From contig NZ_BLAD01000036.1 of assembly GCF_009687845.1 (NCBI RefSeq), forward strand, positions 280,727 through 344,726: 64,000 bases of DNA. The letters run 5' to 3'. Positions 55,980 through 64,000 of this stretch are shown here, one piece after another. The notes beneath the pieces were generated by a model that did no database searches, was not told the DNA's origin, and was given only the letters and a program-made list of their open reading frames with translations. The number at the start of each line of letters is the position of its first letter. The stretch's first letter is position 1. The DNA is from Acrocarpospora corrugata (GTDB lineage Bacteria > Actinomycetota > Actinomycetes > Streptosporangiales > Streptosporangiaceae). A program made the position numbers and the translations under genes.

Positions 55980-56690
55980 ATGAAGATCGCAAACTCGGTC
56001 GCGCTCGTCACCGGCGCAGGGCGTGGAATCGGGCGGCACCTCGCCGCGCAGCTGGTCGAGCGGGGCGCGGCCAAGGTGTACGCAGCCGCCCGCAACCCCG
56101 AAAGTGTCGACATCCCCGGTGTTGAGGCGCTGCGCCTGGACATCACCGATCCGGTCTCCGTCGCGGCGGCGGCGAGCACCGCCTCCGACGTGACGCTGCT
56201 GGTCAACAACGCCGGCATCATGACCGACGCCAACCTGATCACCGGGGACCTGGCCAAGATCAGGCTGGAGATGGACACCCACTTCTACGGCACCCTGGGC
56301 GTGGTCCGTGCCTTCGCCCCCGTCCTCGCGGCCAACGGCGGCGGGGCGATCGCGAACATCCTGTCGGCACTGTCCTGGTTCTCCTACGACGGATCCAACG
56401 CCTACGCCGCCGCCAAGGCGGCCGAGTGGAGCCTGACCAACGGCATCCGCCTCGAACTCGCCGGGCAGGGCACCCTGGTGACCGGCGTGCATCTGGGCGC
56501 CGCCGACACCGACCTGTCGGCCGGCTACGACGGGGACAAGATCGACCCCGCCGAGGTGGCACGGGCCACGCTCGACGGCATCGAGGCGGACAAACTCGAA
56601 GTCCTGGTCGACGAGTGGAGCGCCCTGATCAAAGCCACCCTGGCCAACGACCCCAGCCGGTTCTACGGCCAGCCGGCGCCCACCGCCTGA
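55980..56690 (+). CDS. SDR-family oxidoreductase
   Basis: 236 residues. TGAGRGIG cofactor motif, NNAG, and Tyr-Ala-Ala-Ala-Lys in NAYAAAKAAEW, so the active site is complete. NAD(P)-dependent reductase or dehydrogenase; cytosolic. ATG 55980 follows GAGAGG. Controlled by the MerR promoter in front of it. Confidence 0.92.
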   Translation: MKIANSVALVTGAGRGIGRHLAAQLVERGAAKVYAAARNPESVDIPGVEALRLDITDPVSVAAAASTASDVTLLVNNAGIMTDANLITGDLAKIRLEMDTHFYGTLGVVRAFAPVLAANGGGAIANILSALSWFSYDGSNAYAAAKAAEWSLTNGIRLELAGQGTLVTGVHLGAADTDLSAGYDGDKIDPAEVARATLDGIEADKLEVLVDEWSALIKATLANDPSRFYGQPAPTA

Positions 56691-56702
56691 TCCGGCCGCC
56701 GA

Positions 56703-57326
56703 TCACTTCGAAACTTTCTGGCCGGCCAGTACGGCCAGGCAGAGGGCCCAGACACTCCAGGCCAGGTAGCCGCCGAAGTTGATCTGGTCGGCGCCGGGGA
56801 CGTCGAGCGGGACCAGGAGGCCCGCGAGAATCGCCGCCGCCGAGACGCCGCCGAGGATGTCGAACCAGAGGCGGCGTTCCGCGAGGGCGACCAGGACCAG
56901 CACTGTCCAGGTCGCGGTGAGCAGGTGGCCGAGGGTCTCCCCCACGCCGGTGCCGAGGTAGGCGTTGAGTGCGGTGAACACGGTCTCGGCCGAAGCCTTG
57001 TCGGGTGAGGCGGCCAGGGCGGGCACCAGGAAGGGCCACCGCAGCAGCCCGAGGACCTGGACTAAGCCGGCGAGCACTCCGGCGTACACGGAGAGGGTGG
57101 CGGCGGGGCTGTCGGGGAGGCGGCGGCGGAGCAGGACCGCGGCGAGGGCGCCGGCGCCGAAGGCCAGCAGGAGGAACCAGGCCGAGACGGCGGTCTGGTT
57201 GGCGGCGAAGCGGGCGAGGACGACGTCCGGGGGTTCGCCCAGAACGTCCGGGTATCCGAAGACGCTGCCCAGCCCGATGAAGGCGATGTTGGCAGCGACT
57301 ACTCCGGCGACGAGGATCCACCTCAT
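56703..57326 (-). CDS. DUF4386-type membrane protein
   Basis: 207 residues, six or so membrane segments (MRWILVAGVVAANIAFIGLG; LLLAFGAGALAAVLL; LYAGVLAGLVQVLGLLRWPFLVP). The RWPFLVP motif is typical of DUF4386; function unknown. Divergent from a TetR gene with a 40-bp palindrome just before its start, so almost surely under that repressor. Confidence 0.82.
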   Translation of the reverse strand: MRWILVAGVVAANIAFIGLGSVFGYPDVLGEPPDVVLARFAANQTAVSAWFLLLAFGAGALAAVLLRRRLPDSPAATLSVYAGVLAGLVQVLGLLRWPFLVPALAASPDKASAETVFTALNAYLGTGVGETLGHLLTATWTVLVLVALAERRLWFDILGGVSAAAILAGLLVPLDVPGADQINFGGYLAWSVWALCLAVLAGQKVSK

Positions 57327-57337
57327 GATTGCTTCTT

Positions 57338-57377
57338 AACTCTGAACGGTGTTTAATATTAAACACCGTTCAGAGTT
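57338..57377. promoter_or_regulatory. Perfect 40-bp palindromic operator
   Basis: AACTCTGAACGGTGTTTAAT (57338-57357) is followed directly by its exact reverse complement (57358-57377). Each half holds GAACGGTGTTTAA, so the centre is A+T-rich in a G+C-rich genome. It lies 11 bases from the DUF4386 start and 40 from the TetR start. A TetR dimer pair is the expected ligand. Confidence 0.88.
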
Positions 57378-57417
57378 TCTGGCAAGAGGCGCGCCGGAGA
57401 GGTCGTAGAGTTCCCCC

Positions 57418-58026
57418 GTGAAACGAGGACCGCGTCGTTCCGTGGAGCCGGAGACGGTCATGGACGCAGCGTTGGAGCTGATGGACGAGGGGGCGCTGAC
57501 GATGCGGGCGCTGGCCTCGCGGGTGGGGCTGACGCCGGGGGCGCTGTACACGTACTTCCCGGACCGGGCGGCTCTGGTGTCCGCCGTGGCCGACCGGCTG
57601 CTCGCCGAAGCCGATCTGACGTTGCTCGACGCGCCGGGCCTGTCGCCGCACGATCGCATCGAGTCCTTCGCGCTGGCCCTGCGCGAGGTGCTGCTCCGGC
57701 ACCCGGCCGCAGTCCCGGCCATCCTCGGCGCGGCCTTCAGCGGGCCGACCGCGCTGCACGTCGGGGAGAGCCTGCTGCGCGAACTGTCCGACCCGCGGGC
57801 GAGTTACACGGTGATGGTCTACGTGCTGGGCGCGATCGCCCTGGAGGCGGCCGAGCTGGAGGGGCCGCCCCCGCCGGAGGAGGAGCGCATCGCCCTGCGC
57901 CGGACCTACCTGGTCGTCGACCCGGAGGCGTTCCCGCTCACCCACGCGGCCAACGACGTCATCGCCGCCTACATCTCCACCGACCAGTTCCGCTGGGGGC
58001 TGCGGCGGTTGCTGTCCGCACCCTGA
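57418..58026 (+). CDS. TetR/AcrR-family transcriptional regulator
   Basis: 202 residues. HTH: VMDAALELMDEGALTMRALASRVGLTPGALYTYFPDRAALV; C-terminal domain of the TetR_C type with DPRASYTVMVYVLGAIALEAAELE. GTG start. Likely self-represses and represses the divergent DUF4386 gene through the palindrome between them. Confidence 0.92.
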   Translation: MKRGPRRSVEPETVMDAALELMDEGALTMRALASRVGLTPGALYTYFPDRAALVSAVADRLLAEADLTLLDAPGLSPHDRIESFALALREVLLRHPAAVPAILGAAFSGPTALHVGESLLRELSDPRASYTVMVYVLGAIALEAAELEGPPPPEEERIALRRTYLVVDPEAFPLTHAANDVIAAYISTDQFRWGLRRLLSAP

Positions 58027-58036
58027 CCAGCGGGGG

Positions 58037-58759
58037 TCAGTGTTCGGTGGCGGCCAGGGCGGCTCCGACGATGCCGGCCTCGTTGAGGAGCATGGCCGGG
58101 AGGATCGGGGTGTTGATCTCGACGTCGGGGAGGAACTTCTTGGTTTTCTTGCTGACGCCGCCGCCGATGATGATCAGGTTGGGCGAGAGCAGGCGTTCCA
58201 TCTGGAGCAGATACTCCTCGACCCGGTCGGCCCAGTTGCCCCAGCTGAGCTCCTTCTCGGAGCGGGCCTGGTCGGAGGCGCGGGCCTCGGCGTCCTTACC
58301 GCGGATCTCGATGTGGCCGAACTCGGTGTTGGGGACGAGCTTGCCGCCGGTGAACAGGGCGCTGCCGATGCCGGTGCCGAAGGTGAGGAGCAGGACGACG
58401 CCCTGGTGACCCTGGCCGGCGCCGAAGGCCATCTCGGCGATGCCGGCGGCGTCGGCGTCGTTGAGCACGTGGGTCTTCTTGCCGAAGAGGGCACGGCCGT
58501 CGACGCCGACCCAGGAGCGGTCGACGTTGGCGGCGGTCCTGACCTCGCCGTTGATGATCACGCCGGGGAAGGTGATGCCGATCGGGCCCTTCCACGAGAA
58601 GTGTTTGACGATCTGCTGGACCACCTCGGCCACGGCGTCCGGCGTGGACGGCTGCGGGGTCGGGATGCGGTGGCGCTCCTCGACCAGGTCGCCCGTCTTG
58701 GTGTCCACCGGCGCGCCCTTGATGCCCGAACCGCCGATGTCGATGCCGAGTACGTTCAT
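58037..58759 (-). CDS. ppgK: Polyphosphate glucokinase
   Basis: 240 residues. [39 protein letters not shown] and [24 protein letters not shown] are hallmarks of PpgK, which phosphorylates glucose with polyphosphate or ATP. Gives glucose-6-P from the sugar released by the GH15 enzyme encoded 5 kb away. Start ATG 58759 or GTG 58768. Divergent from the ROK regulator. Confidence 0.93.
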   Translation of the reverse strand: MNVLGIDIGGSGIKGAPVDTKTGDLVEERHRIPTPQPSTPDAVAEVVQQIVKHFSWKGPIGITFPGVIINGEVRTAANVDRSWVGVDGRALFGKKTHVLNDADAAGIAEMAFGAGQGHQGVVLLLTFGTGIGSALFTGGKLVPNTEFGHIEIRGKDAEARASDQARSEKELSWGNWADRVEEYLLQMERLLSPNLIIIGGGVSKKTKKFLPDVEINTPILPAMLLNEAGIVGAALAATEH

Positions 58760-58826
58760 GCCTTTCACCGTTACCCCAGCAGGGCCTGGTCACTCCCGCG
58801 CTGACGCCACGCCCTCGATGGTCATT

Positions 58827-58836
58827 TTTCCGGAAA
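58827..58836. promoter_or_regulatory. TTTCCGGAAA palindrome between ppgK and the ROK gene
   Basis: A perfect 10-bp palindrome 20 bases upstream of the ROK-gene -35 box and 68 bases before the ppgK start. ROK operators in actinomycetes often carry GGAAA/TTTCC arms, so it may be the ROK site for both genes. Short, so could be chance. Confidence 0.35.
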
Positions 58837-58855
58837 TGTCACTGCTTGCGCCCTC

Positions 58856-58885
58856 TTGACGGGGTTCGTCGGTCAGGAATATCTT
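58856..58885 (+). promoter_or_regulatory. Promoter of the ROK-ABC operon
   Basis: TTGACG (58856-58861), 18-base spacer, TATCTT (58880-58885); the ATG is 38 bases past the -10. Confidence 0.5.
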
Positions 58886-58923
58886 CGCATCCGAATTTAC
58901 TACCAAAGAAAGTCTACCTCCCC

Positions 58924-60141
58924 ATGGCCGTACAGCGGTACAGCACAGACCGAGGCGATCTCACCCGGACGGCGATCCTGGCCCTGCTGGGCACGGTCGG
59001 GCCGTTGAGCCGGACCGAGATCGCCCGGCAGCTCGAGCTCAGCCCCGCCACCGTCACCCAGCTCACCCGCGAGCTGATGGGTCACGGGATGCTGGAGGAG
59101 CTGGAGCTGGAGCCGTCCAGGGGCGGCCGGCCAGCGCAGAAGCTCGGGCTGATCGGGAGCGCGGGGCGGGCGCTGGGGGTCAAGGTGGCCGCCGACCATC
59201 TGGTGATCGTCGACGTACGGCTGGACGGGGAGGTGCTCGGCGTCTGGGATCGGCCGGTGGACACCACGTCGCCGCGGGCGCTGGACGAGCTGGTGGACGC
59301 GGTCGCCGACGCGGTGGCGGCGACCGGCGGCGCGGGCGATCCGCCGCTGCTGGGCATCGGCGTCGGGGTGCCGGGCAGCGTGGAGGACCAGGCGGTCGGC
59401 ACGGTGAACGCGCCGACGCTGGGCTGGCAGGCGACCCCCGTGGGCGAGCGGCTGCGCCGCCGCCTGGACCTGCCGGTGCTGGTCGAGAACGACGTCAACG
59501 CGCTGGCCGCGGCGGAACGCCTGTACGGCAGGGGCCGAACGCACCGCGACTTCCTGGTGCTGACCATCGGGCGCGGGGTGGGCGCGGCGATCGTCACCGA
59601 CGGCCGGGTCTACCGGGGCGCGAGGGGCGGGGCCGGCGAGTTCGGCCATGTGCCGATGCTCGCCTCGGGCCCGGTCTGCGGGTGCGGGAACGAAGGGTGC
59701 CTGGAGTCCATGGTGGGGGCGGCCGGGCTCATCGGCGCAGCCCGTACCCGGATGGAGCTGCCCGCCGACGCCACGGTCGCCGACATCGGGCGGTTGGCGG
59801 CCGGTGGGGACCCGATCGCGCGGGAGGTGTTCGCCGAGGCGGGGGCCGTGCTCGGGCGGGCCGCGGCCGGGCTGATCAACGTGGTCGATCCGGAGGTGGT
59901 GGTGGTGCTCGGGGAGGGGACCGCCGACTGGCCGTACTGGCAGGCGGGCTTCGACCCCGCCCTCCTGGCTCACCTCTATCCGGGGCGGCGGGACATCTCC
60001 GTCGAGGTCGAGAGCTGGGATGACACCAGCTGGGCGCAGGGCGCGGCGGCGCTGGTGCTGGCCACGCCGTTCGACGCGGCGGGCGCGGCCGGCGAGCAGG
60101 GCCGGCTGGTCCGGGCCAGGCTGATCGGCGCAACGCCATGA
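58924..60141 (+). CDS. ROK-family transcriptional regulator
   Basis: 405 residues. N-terminal winged HTH (LTRTAILALLGTVGPLSRTEIARQLELSPATVTQLTRELMGHGML), then the ROK sugar-kinase-like domain with the zinc motif GCGNEGCLE and EFGH before it. Binds a sugar and leaves the operator. Its stop overlaps the first permease ATG, so the repressor heads the importer operon it likely controls. ATG 58924 chosen; an in-frame upstream start runs through the promoter. Confidence 0.92.
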   Translation: MAVQRYSTDRGDLTRTAILALLGTVGPLSRTEIARQLELSPATVTQLTRELMGHGMLEELELEPSRGGRPAQKLGLIGSAGRALGVKVAADHLVIVDVRLDGEVLGVWDRPVDTTSPRALDELVDAVADAVAATGGAGDPPLLGIGVGVPGSVEDQAVGTVNAPTLGWQATPVGERLRRRLDLPVLVENDVNALAAAERLYGRGRTHRDFLVLTIGRGVGAAIVTDGRVYRGARGGAGEFGHVPMLASGPVCGCGNEGCLESMVGAAGLIGAARTRMELPADATVADIGRLAAGGDPIAREVFAEAGAVLGRAAAGLINVVDPEVVVVLGEGTADWPYWQAGFDPALLAHLYPGRRDISVEVESWDDTSWAQGAAALVLATPFDAAGAAGEQGRLVRARLIGATP

Positions 60142-61028
60142 CCCGGACGAAAGCCTCGATCCGGCTGCGGTACGCGGGCACGGTCGCCCTCTTTCTGCTG
60201 CCCAGCGCGATCCCGCTGGCGCTGTTCACGCTGGTGCCGATGGCCGGGTCGCTGTGGACCAGCCTGCACGAGTGGAACCTGATCACCCCGATGCGCTGGG
60301 TGGGCCTGGACAACTACGTCGAACTGCTCGGCGAGGAGCGGACCCGGGCGGCGTTCGGGCACACGCTCTACTTCATCGCCGGCTACCTGCCGCTCGTGTA
60401 CGCCGGCGGCTTCGGCCTGGCCCTGCTGCTCAACCGGGCCATGCGCGGCCGGAACGTGCTGCGGGCGATCTACTTCCTGCCGGTGGTGTCCAGCTGGGTG
60501 GTGGTCGCGCTGATGTGGAAGTGGCTGCTCAACCCGGCCAGCGGAATCGTGAACCAGCTGCTCGCGCTGGTCGGCCTGGACGGGCCCGGCTGGTGGACGG
60601 ATCCCGACTGGGCGATGCCGTCGATCATCCTGGCCTCGGCCTGGAAGGACCTCGGCTTCGTCATGGTCATCCTGCTGGCGGGCCTGCAGGCGATCCCGCA
60701 GGAGTACCGGGACGCCGCCAAGGTGGACGGCGCGACCGGCTTCAAGAGCTTCCGCCACATCACCTTCCCGCTCCTGTCCCCCGCCACGTTCTTCGTCGTG
60801 GTCATCTCGCTCATCAACGGCTTCCAGGTCTTCGACCAGGTGCACGTGATGACCGGCGGCGGCCCCGCCGGAGCCAGCCAGGTGGTGGTCGAGCAGGTCT
60901 ACGACCTCACCTTCAGGTACGGCAGGGCGGGCGCCGCCTCGGCGCTCTCCTGGCTGCTGTTCGTGGTCATTCTGCTCGTCACACTGGTCCAGATCCGGGC
61001 CCAGCGCCGGTGGGTGAACTATGGGTAA
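60138..61028 (+). CDS. Carbohydrate ABC transporter permease (MalF type)
   Basis: 296 residues, six membrane segments, EAA loop at QEYRDAAKVDGATGFKSFRHITFPLL. Coupled to the ROK gene in front (ATGA) and to the second permease behind (8-base overlap). Channel half of a sugar importer. Confidence 0.94.
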   Translation: MTRTKASIRLRYAGTVALFLLPSAIPLALFTLVPMAGSLWTSLHEWNLITPMRWVGLDNYVELLGEERTRAAFGHTLYFIAGYLPLVYAGGFGLALLLNRAMRGRNVLRAIYFLPVVSSWVVVALMWKWLLNPASGIVNQLLALVGLDGPGWWTDPDWAMPSIILASAWKDLGFVMVILLAGLQAIPQEYRDAAKVDGATGFKSFRHITFPLLSPATFFVVVISLINGFQVFDQVHVMTGGGPAGASQVVVEQVYDLTFRYGRAGAASALSWLLFVVILLVTLVQIRAQRRWVNYG

Positions 61029-61827
61029 GGTCCTGCGCGCGATCCCGGTGCTGCTCGGCGCGCTGGTGATGCTGTTCCCGTTCGCGTGGACGGTGGTCAC
61101 CTCGCTCACCCCGGACGGCGCGCTGCTCAGCATCCCGCCCGACTTCGCCCCCGGGGACGCCAGCCTGGACGCCTACCGGCGGCTGCTGGAGGCGATGCCG
61201 TTCTGGCGGATCGTGCTCAACAGCGCCTGGATCGCGGTGGCCTCCACCGTGCTCCAGCTGCTCACCAGCTCGATGGCCGCCTACGCCTTCGCCCGGTTGC
61301 CGTTCCCCGGCCGGAACGCGCTGTTCGCCGTCTACCTGGCCACCCTGATGGTGCCGATGCAGGTCCTGGTCGTGCCGCTGTTCCTGGAGATGCGCGCGGT
61401 CAACCTGGTCGACACCTACTTCGCGCTGCTGGCGCCGACGATCGCGTCCGCGTTCGGGGTGTTCCTGCTGCGGCAGGCGATCGCCCAGGTGCCGCGCGAG
61501 TTCGACGAGGCGGCCGTGCTGGACGGCGCCGGGCATCTGCGGGTGTTCGCCTTCGTGATCGTGCCGCTGATCCGGCCGGCGCTGGCCACCTTCGCCATCT
61601 TCGGCTTCATCGCCAGCTGGAACAGCTACCTGTGGCCACTGGTGATCATCCGGTCGCCGGAGTTCATGACCATCCCGCTCGGGCTGGCCTCCCTGCACGG
61701 CGAGTTCACCACGGAGTGGAACGTCGTGATGGCGGGGTCCGTGGTGAGCGTCGTCCCGATCCTCGTCCTCTATCTGTTCGCCCAGAAACACGTCATCGCC
61801 AGCGTCGCGCAATCCGGCCTGAAGTAA
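61021..61827 (+). CDS. Carbohydrate ABC transporter permease (MalG type)
   Basis: 268 residues, six membrane segments, EAA loop at REFDEAAVLDGAGHLRVFAFVIVPLI. Second channel half. No ATPase gene follows, as in the first importer of the window. Confidence 0.94.
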   Translation: MGKVLRAIPVLLGALVMLFPFAWTVVTSLTPDGALLSIPPDFAPGDASLDAYRRLLEAMPFWRIVLNSAWIAVASTVLQLLTSSMAAYAFARLPFPGRNALFAVYLATLMVPMQVLVVPLFLEMRAVNLVDTYFALLAPTIASAFGVFLLRQAIAQVPREFDEAAVLDGAGHLRVFAFVIVPLIRPALATFAIFGFIASWNSYLWPLVIIRSPEFMTIPLGLASLHGEFTTEWNVVMAGSVVSVVPILVLYLFAQKHVIASVAQSGLK

Positions 61828-61847
61828 CCCCCCACGGAGGTACCACC

Positions 61848-63119
61848 ATGAATCGAACCACGAAGGCCGCGGCGGCGTTGCTCACCGCGGTGCTCGCCGC
61901 CGCCTGTGCGCAAGGCTCGGCCACCCGGGAGACCGCGGCCGAGGACGGCAAGGTGACGTTGCGCTACTTCACCTTCTCCGCCGCCCCCGACCACGTCGCC
62001 GACCTCGACAGCATCGTCGCCGCGTTCGAGCAGCAGAACCCGCGCATCGACGTGGTGGTGGAGACCGCGCCGTTCGCCGACTACTTCACCAAACTGCAGA
62101 CCAGCATCGCCGGGAACACCGCCCCGGACACCTTCGAGCTCAACTACGAGAACTTCGTCACCTACGCGGACGCGGGCTCCCTGCTCGACCTGGACACCGC
62201 CGCGACCGGCGACGACGACTACCAGCCCGGCGTGTACGCGGCCGAGTCGCTGAAGTCGTTCAACCACGGCGGCAAGCAGCTCGCCCTGCCCGCCTCGTTC
62301 TCGACGGTGGTGCTCTTCTACAACAAGGCGCTGTTCGACGCGGCCGGACTGCCCGCGCCCACCGCCGACTGGACCTGGGCCGACGAGCAGGCCGCCGCCG
62401 CCAAACTGACCGACAAGAAGAAGGGCGTGTACGGCGACTTCCAGCCCGTGCAGTTCTTCGAGTTCTACAAGACCCTCAAACAGGCGGGCGGCGAGTTCCT
62501 GTCCGCCGACGGCAAGAAGACCACCTTCGACAGCCCCGCCGGGGTGAAGGCCGCGACCTGGCTGGTGGACAAGGTCGGCAGCGTGATGCCGACGGAAGCC
62601 GAGATCGGCGGCACCGCCGACTACGACACCAACCTGTTCAAGTCCGGCAAGCTCGCGATGTGGCACAACGGCATCTGGCAGTTCGCCGGCATGGCCGACG
62701 CGCCGTTCGACTGGGACGTCGTGGTCGAGCCCGGCGACCAGACCAAGGCCAGCGCGGTCTTCCACAACGCCGTCGCCGCCTCCGCCACCACCAAACACCC
62801 CGCGGAAGCCTGGGCCTGGTCCCGCTTCCTGACCTCCTCCCAGATCATGGCCACCACCCGGATCAAGAACTCGTGGGAGCTCCCGCCCGTCTCCGACCAG
62901 TCGGTCCTGGCCGGCTACCTGGACGCCGCCACCAAGCCCGCCAACCGCCAGGCCGTCTTCGACTCACTGAAGTCGATCGCGCTGCCGCCCGTCATCGCCC
63001 GCCAGCAGGAGATGCAGGACACCATGACCGAAGAACTCAGCAACGCCGCCGCCGGCCGCAAGTCGGTCCAGCAGGCGCTGACCGACGCCGCCGCCAAGAT
63101 CGACGGCCTGCTCGGTTAG
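61848..63119 (+). CDS. Sugar ABC transporter substrate-binding lipoprotein
   Basis: 423 residues. Lipobox LAAAC with Cys20, then a family-1 solute-binding fold (VTLRYFTFSAAPDHVADLDSIVAAFEQQNP; LALPASFSTVVLFYNKALFDAAGLP). GGAGG 7 bases before ATG 61848. In the operon with GH15 and next to ppgK, so a glucose oligomer such as a malto- or isomalto-type sugar is plausible. Confidence 0.93.
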   Translation: MNRTTKAAAALLTAVLAAACAQGSATRETAAEDGKVTLRYFTFSAAPDHVADLDSIVAAFEQQNPRIDVVVETAPFADYFTKLQTSIAGNTAPDTFELNYENFVTYADAGSLLDLDTAATGDDDYQPGVYAAESLKSFNHGGKQLALPASFSTVVLFYNKALFDAAGLPAPTADWTWADEQAAAAKLTDKKKGVYGDFQPVQFFEFYKTLKQAGGEFLSADGKKTTFDSPAGVKAATWLVDKVGSVMPTEAEIGGTADYDTNLFKSGKLAMWHNGIWQFAGMADAPFDWDVVVEPGDQTKASAVFHNAVAASATTKHPAEAWAWSRFLTSSQIMATTRIKNSWELPPVSDQSVLAGYLDAATKPANRQAVFDSLKSIALPPVIARQQEMQDTMTEELSNAAAGRKSVQQALTDAAAKIDGLLG

Positions 63120-63128
63120 GACTCGACC

Positions 63129-64000
63129 GTGACCGTAGGAAGCGACGTGACGCACGCGGACCTGGCCCTCCTGGCAGAGCGCAGCGTCGAACTGATCGAC
63201 CGGCATCAGTCGCCCTCGGGGGCCTACCCTGCCAGTCCCACCTTCTCCGCCTACCAGGGCTACGCCTGGCTCCGCGACGGCGCCTTCATCGCCGAAGGCA
63301 TGAGCCGGATGGCCGACCCCGCGGGCCCGAGCGCCTTCCACGCGTGGTGCGCCCGCGTGGTCGGCGCCCGCGGCACGCAGGTATCCGACCTGATCGCCCG
63401 AACCGGCAGGGGCCTGGACGTCAGCCCCGCCGACATGCTCCCTACTCGCTTCACTCTGGACGGCTCCAACGGAACCGACGAGTGGTGGGACCACCAGCTC
63501 GACGGGTACGGCACTTGGCTCTGGTCCCTGAATCTGCATGTCCGACGCCACAACGCCGAGATTCCGGGGTTGACGGCGGCAGTGCGCACCGTGACCGAGT
63601 ACCTCACCGCTTTCTGGCAGGTCCCCTGTTACGACTGGTGGGAAGAGCACGTCGATCAGCGGCATGTGTCCACGCTTGGTGCGATTCATGCGGGTCTACG
63701 GGCGGCGATCGCGCTCGGCGTGCTGACCCGGCCGCTTACGGAGGCGGCTGAGGAGGCCATCGAGGCAATCGCCATTCTGGTCGCCAACGAGGGGGTTGCC
63801 CGCCTTGGCGAGGTCATCAGTAGCTCGGACATACGACCCGGCGAGACCAACGCCAGCACGGACAAACGGCCTCGCGGAGTCAACCCCGGCACGGCTACCC
63901 AACCCGGCGGAGTCGACACGTCGTCGGCTGTGGGCCGGGCGAACAGCCACGGAGCCGGCGGGGGCGGGCGGAGCCCGGAGGAGAACCGAGGGTGGGTGGG
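63129..64000 (+). CDS. GH15 glucoamylase-like protein (partial, runs off window)
   Basis: 290 codons seen. GH15 markers: SGAYPASPTFSAYQGYAWLRDGAFIAEGM, RFTLDGSNGTDEWWDHQLDGYGTWLW, and DWWEEHVDQRHVSTLGAIHAGLRAA holding the general-acid Glu. No signal peptide, so cytosolic: it releases glucose from imported oligomers for PpgK. From ~63800 the normal family sequence gives way to a Gly/Ser/Thr/Pro stretch built of 33-bp repeats that still keeps frame; whether the gene recovers beyond the window is unknown. GTG 63129 has TTAGGA 7 bases ahead. Confidence 0.83.
   Translation, partial: MTVGSDVTHADLALLAERSVELIDRHQSPSGAYPASPTFSAYQGYAWLRDGAFIAEGMSRMADPAGPSAFHAWCARVVGARGTQVSDLIARTGRGLDVSPADMLPTRFTLDGSNGTDEWWDHQLDGYGTWLWSLNLHVRRHNAEIPGLTAAVRTVTEYLTAFWQVPCYDWWEEHVDQRHVSTLGAIHAGLRAAIALGVLTRPLTEAAEEAIEAIAILVANEGVARLGEVISSSDIRPGETNASTDKRPRGVNPGTATQPGGVDTSSAVGRANSHGAGGGGRSPEENRGWV
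63834..63932 (+). repeat. Three imperfect 33-bp tandem repeats inside the GH15 gene
   Basis: Units at 63834, 63867 and 63900, sharing the frame C-G-N-C-C-(C/T)-(G)GCG-GAG-(A/T)C-(C/A)AC near the front. They interrupt the conserved GH15 core. Confidence 0.6.

Overview
The window is very G+C-rich and gene-dense. It has many GTG starts, ATGA-type overlaps, TTGACN/TANNNT promoters and families typical of filamentous actinomycetes: SigE-type ECF sigma factor, AfsR/NB-ARC-TPR ATPases, polyphosphate glucokinase, PAC2 protein, CopC/CopD, terpene cyclase with P450. I infer a Streptosporangiales-like or Streptomyces-like chromosome. No rRNA, tRNA, CRISPR array or insertion sequence was seen.

Region 1 (1-10.9 kb), plant-polysaccharide use. 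A LacI-type regulator (partial) converges on a sugar ABC importer operon (binding lipoprotein and two permeases, no ATPase). Then come a secreted TAP-like hydrolase, a secreted GH30 glycosidase, an oxidoreductase/DUF6807/cupin operon and a sugar-MFS gene that has decayed by internal deletion. The same GAAACTTTC element lies upstream of the importer, the GH30 gene and the MFS gene.

Region 2 (11-25 kb). A candidate ~165-nt non-coding RNA, copC-copD (with tandem repeats at both ends of copD), a PdxH-like oxidase, a nucleoside deoxyribosyltransferase-like/HIT pair, an unknown polytopic membrane protein, a 1034-residue SF1 helicase, a GH3 glucosidase, and a hydrolase-ABC ATPase fusion with its permease.

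Region 3 (25-45 kb). A P450-terpene cyclase locus preceded by SARP-like direct repeats; three different STAND/TPR ATPases; small signalling and housekeeping genes (ankyrin, PAC2, phosphatase, GDSL hydrolase, secreted beta-propeller-like protein); and a receptor-type Ser/Thr kinase. One STAND ATPase lies between two copies of the kinase gene's 3' end and looks like an insertion.

Region 4 (45-58 kb). HrpA helicase, a receiver-less winged-helix regulator, an ECF sigma factor with a membrane partner, a phosphotriesterase pseudogene, then a redox/detoxification neighbourhood: TetR, two SDRs, tautomerase, nitronate monooxygenase, MerR, and a DUF4386 gene divergent from a TetR gene across a perfect 40-bp palindrome.

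Region 5 (58-64 kb), glucan use. Polyphosphate glucokinase is divergent from a ROK repressor that heads a second sugar ABC importer and a GH15 glucoamylase-like gene cut by the window end. Both importers lack an ATPase and presumably share an MsiK-type subunit encoded elsewhere.
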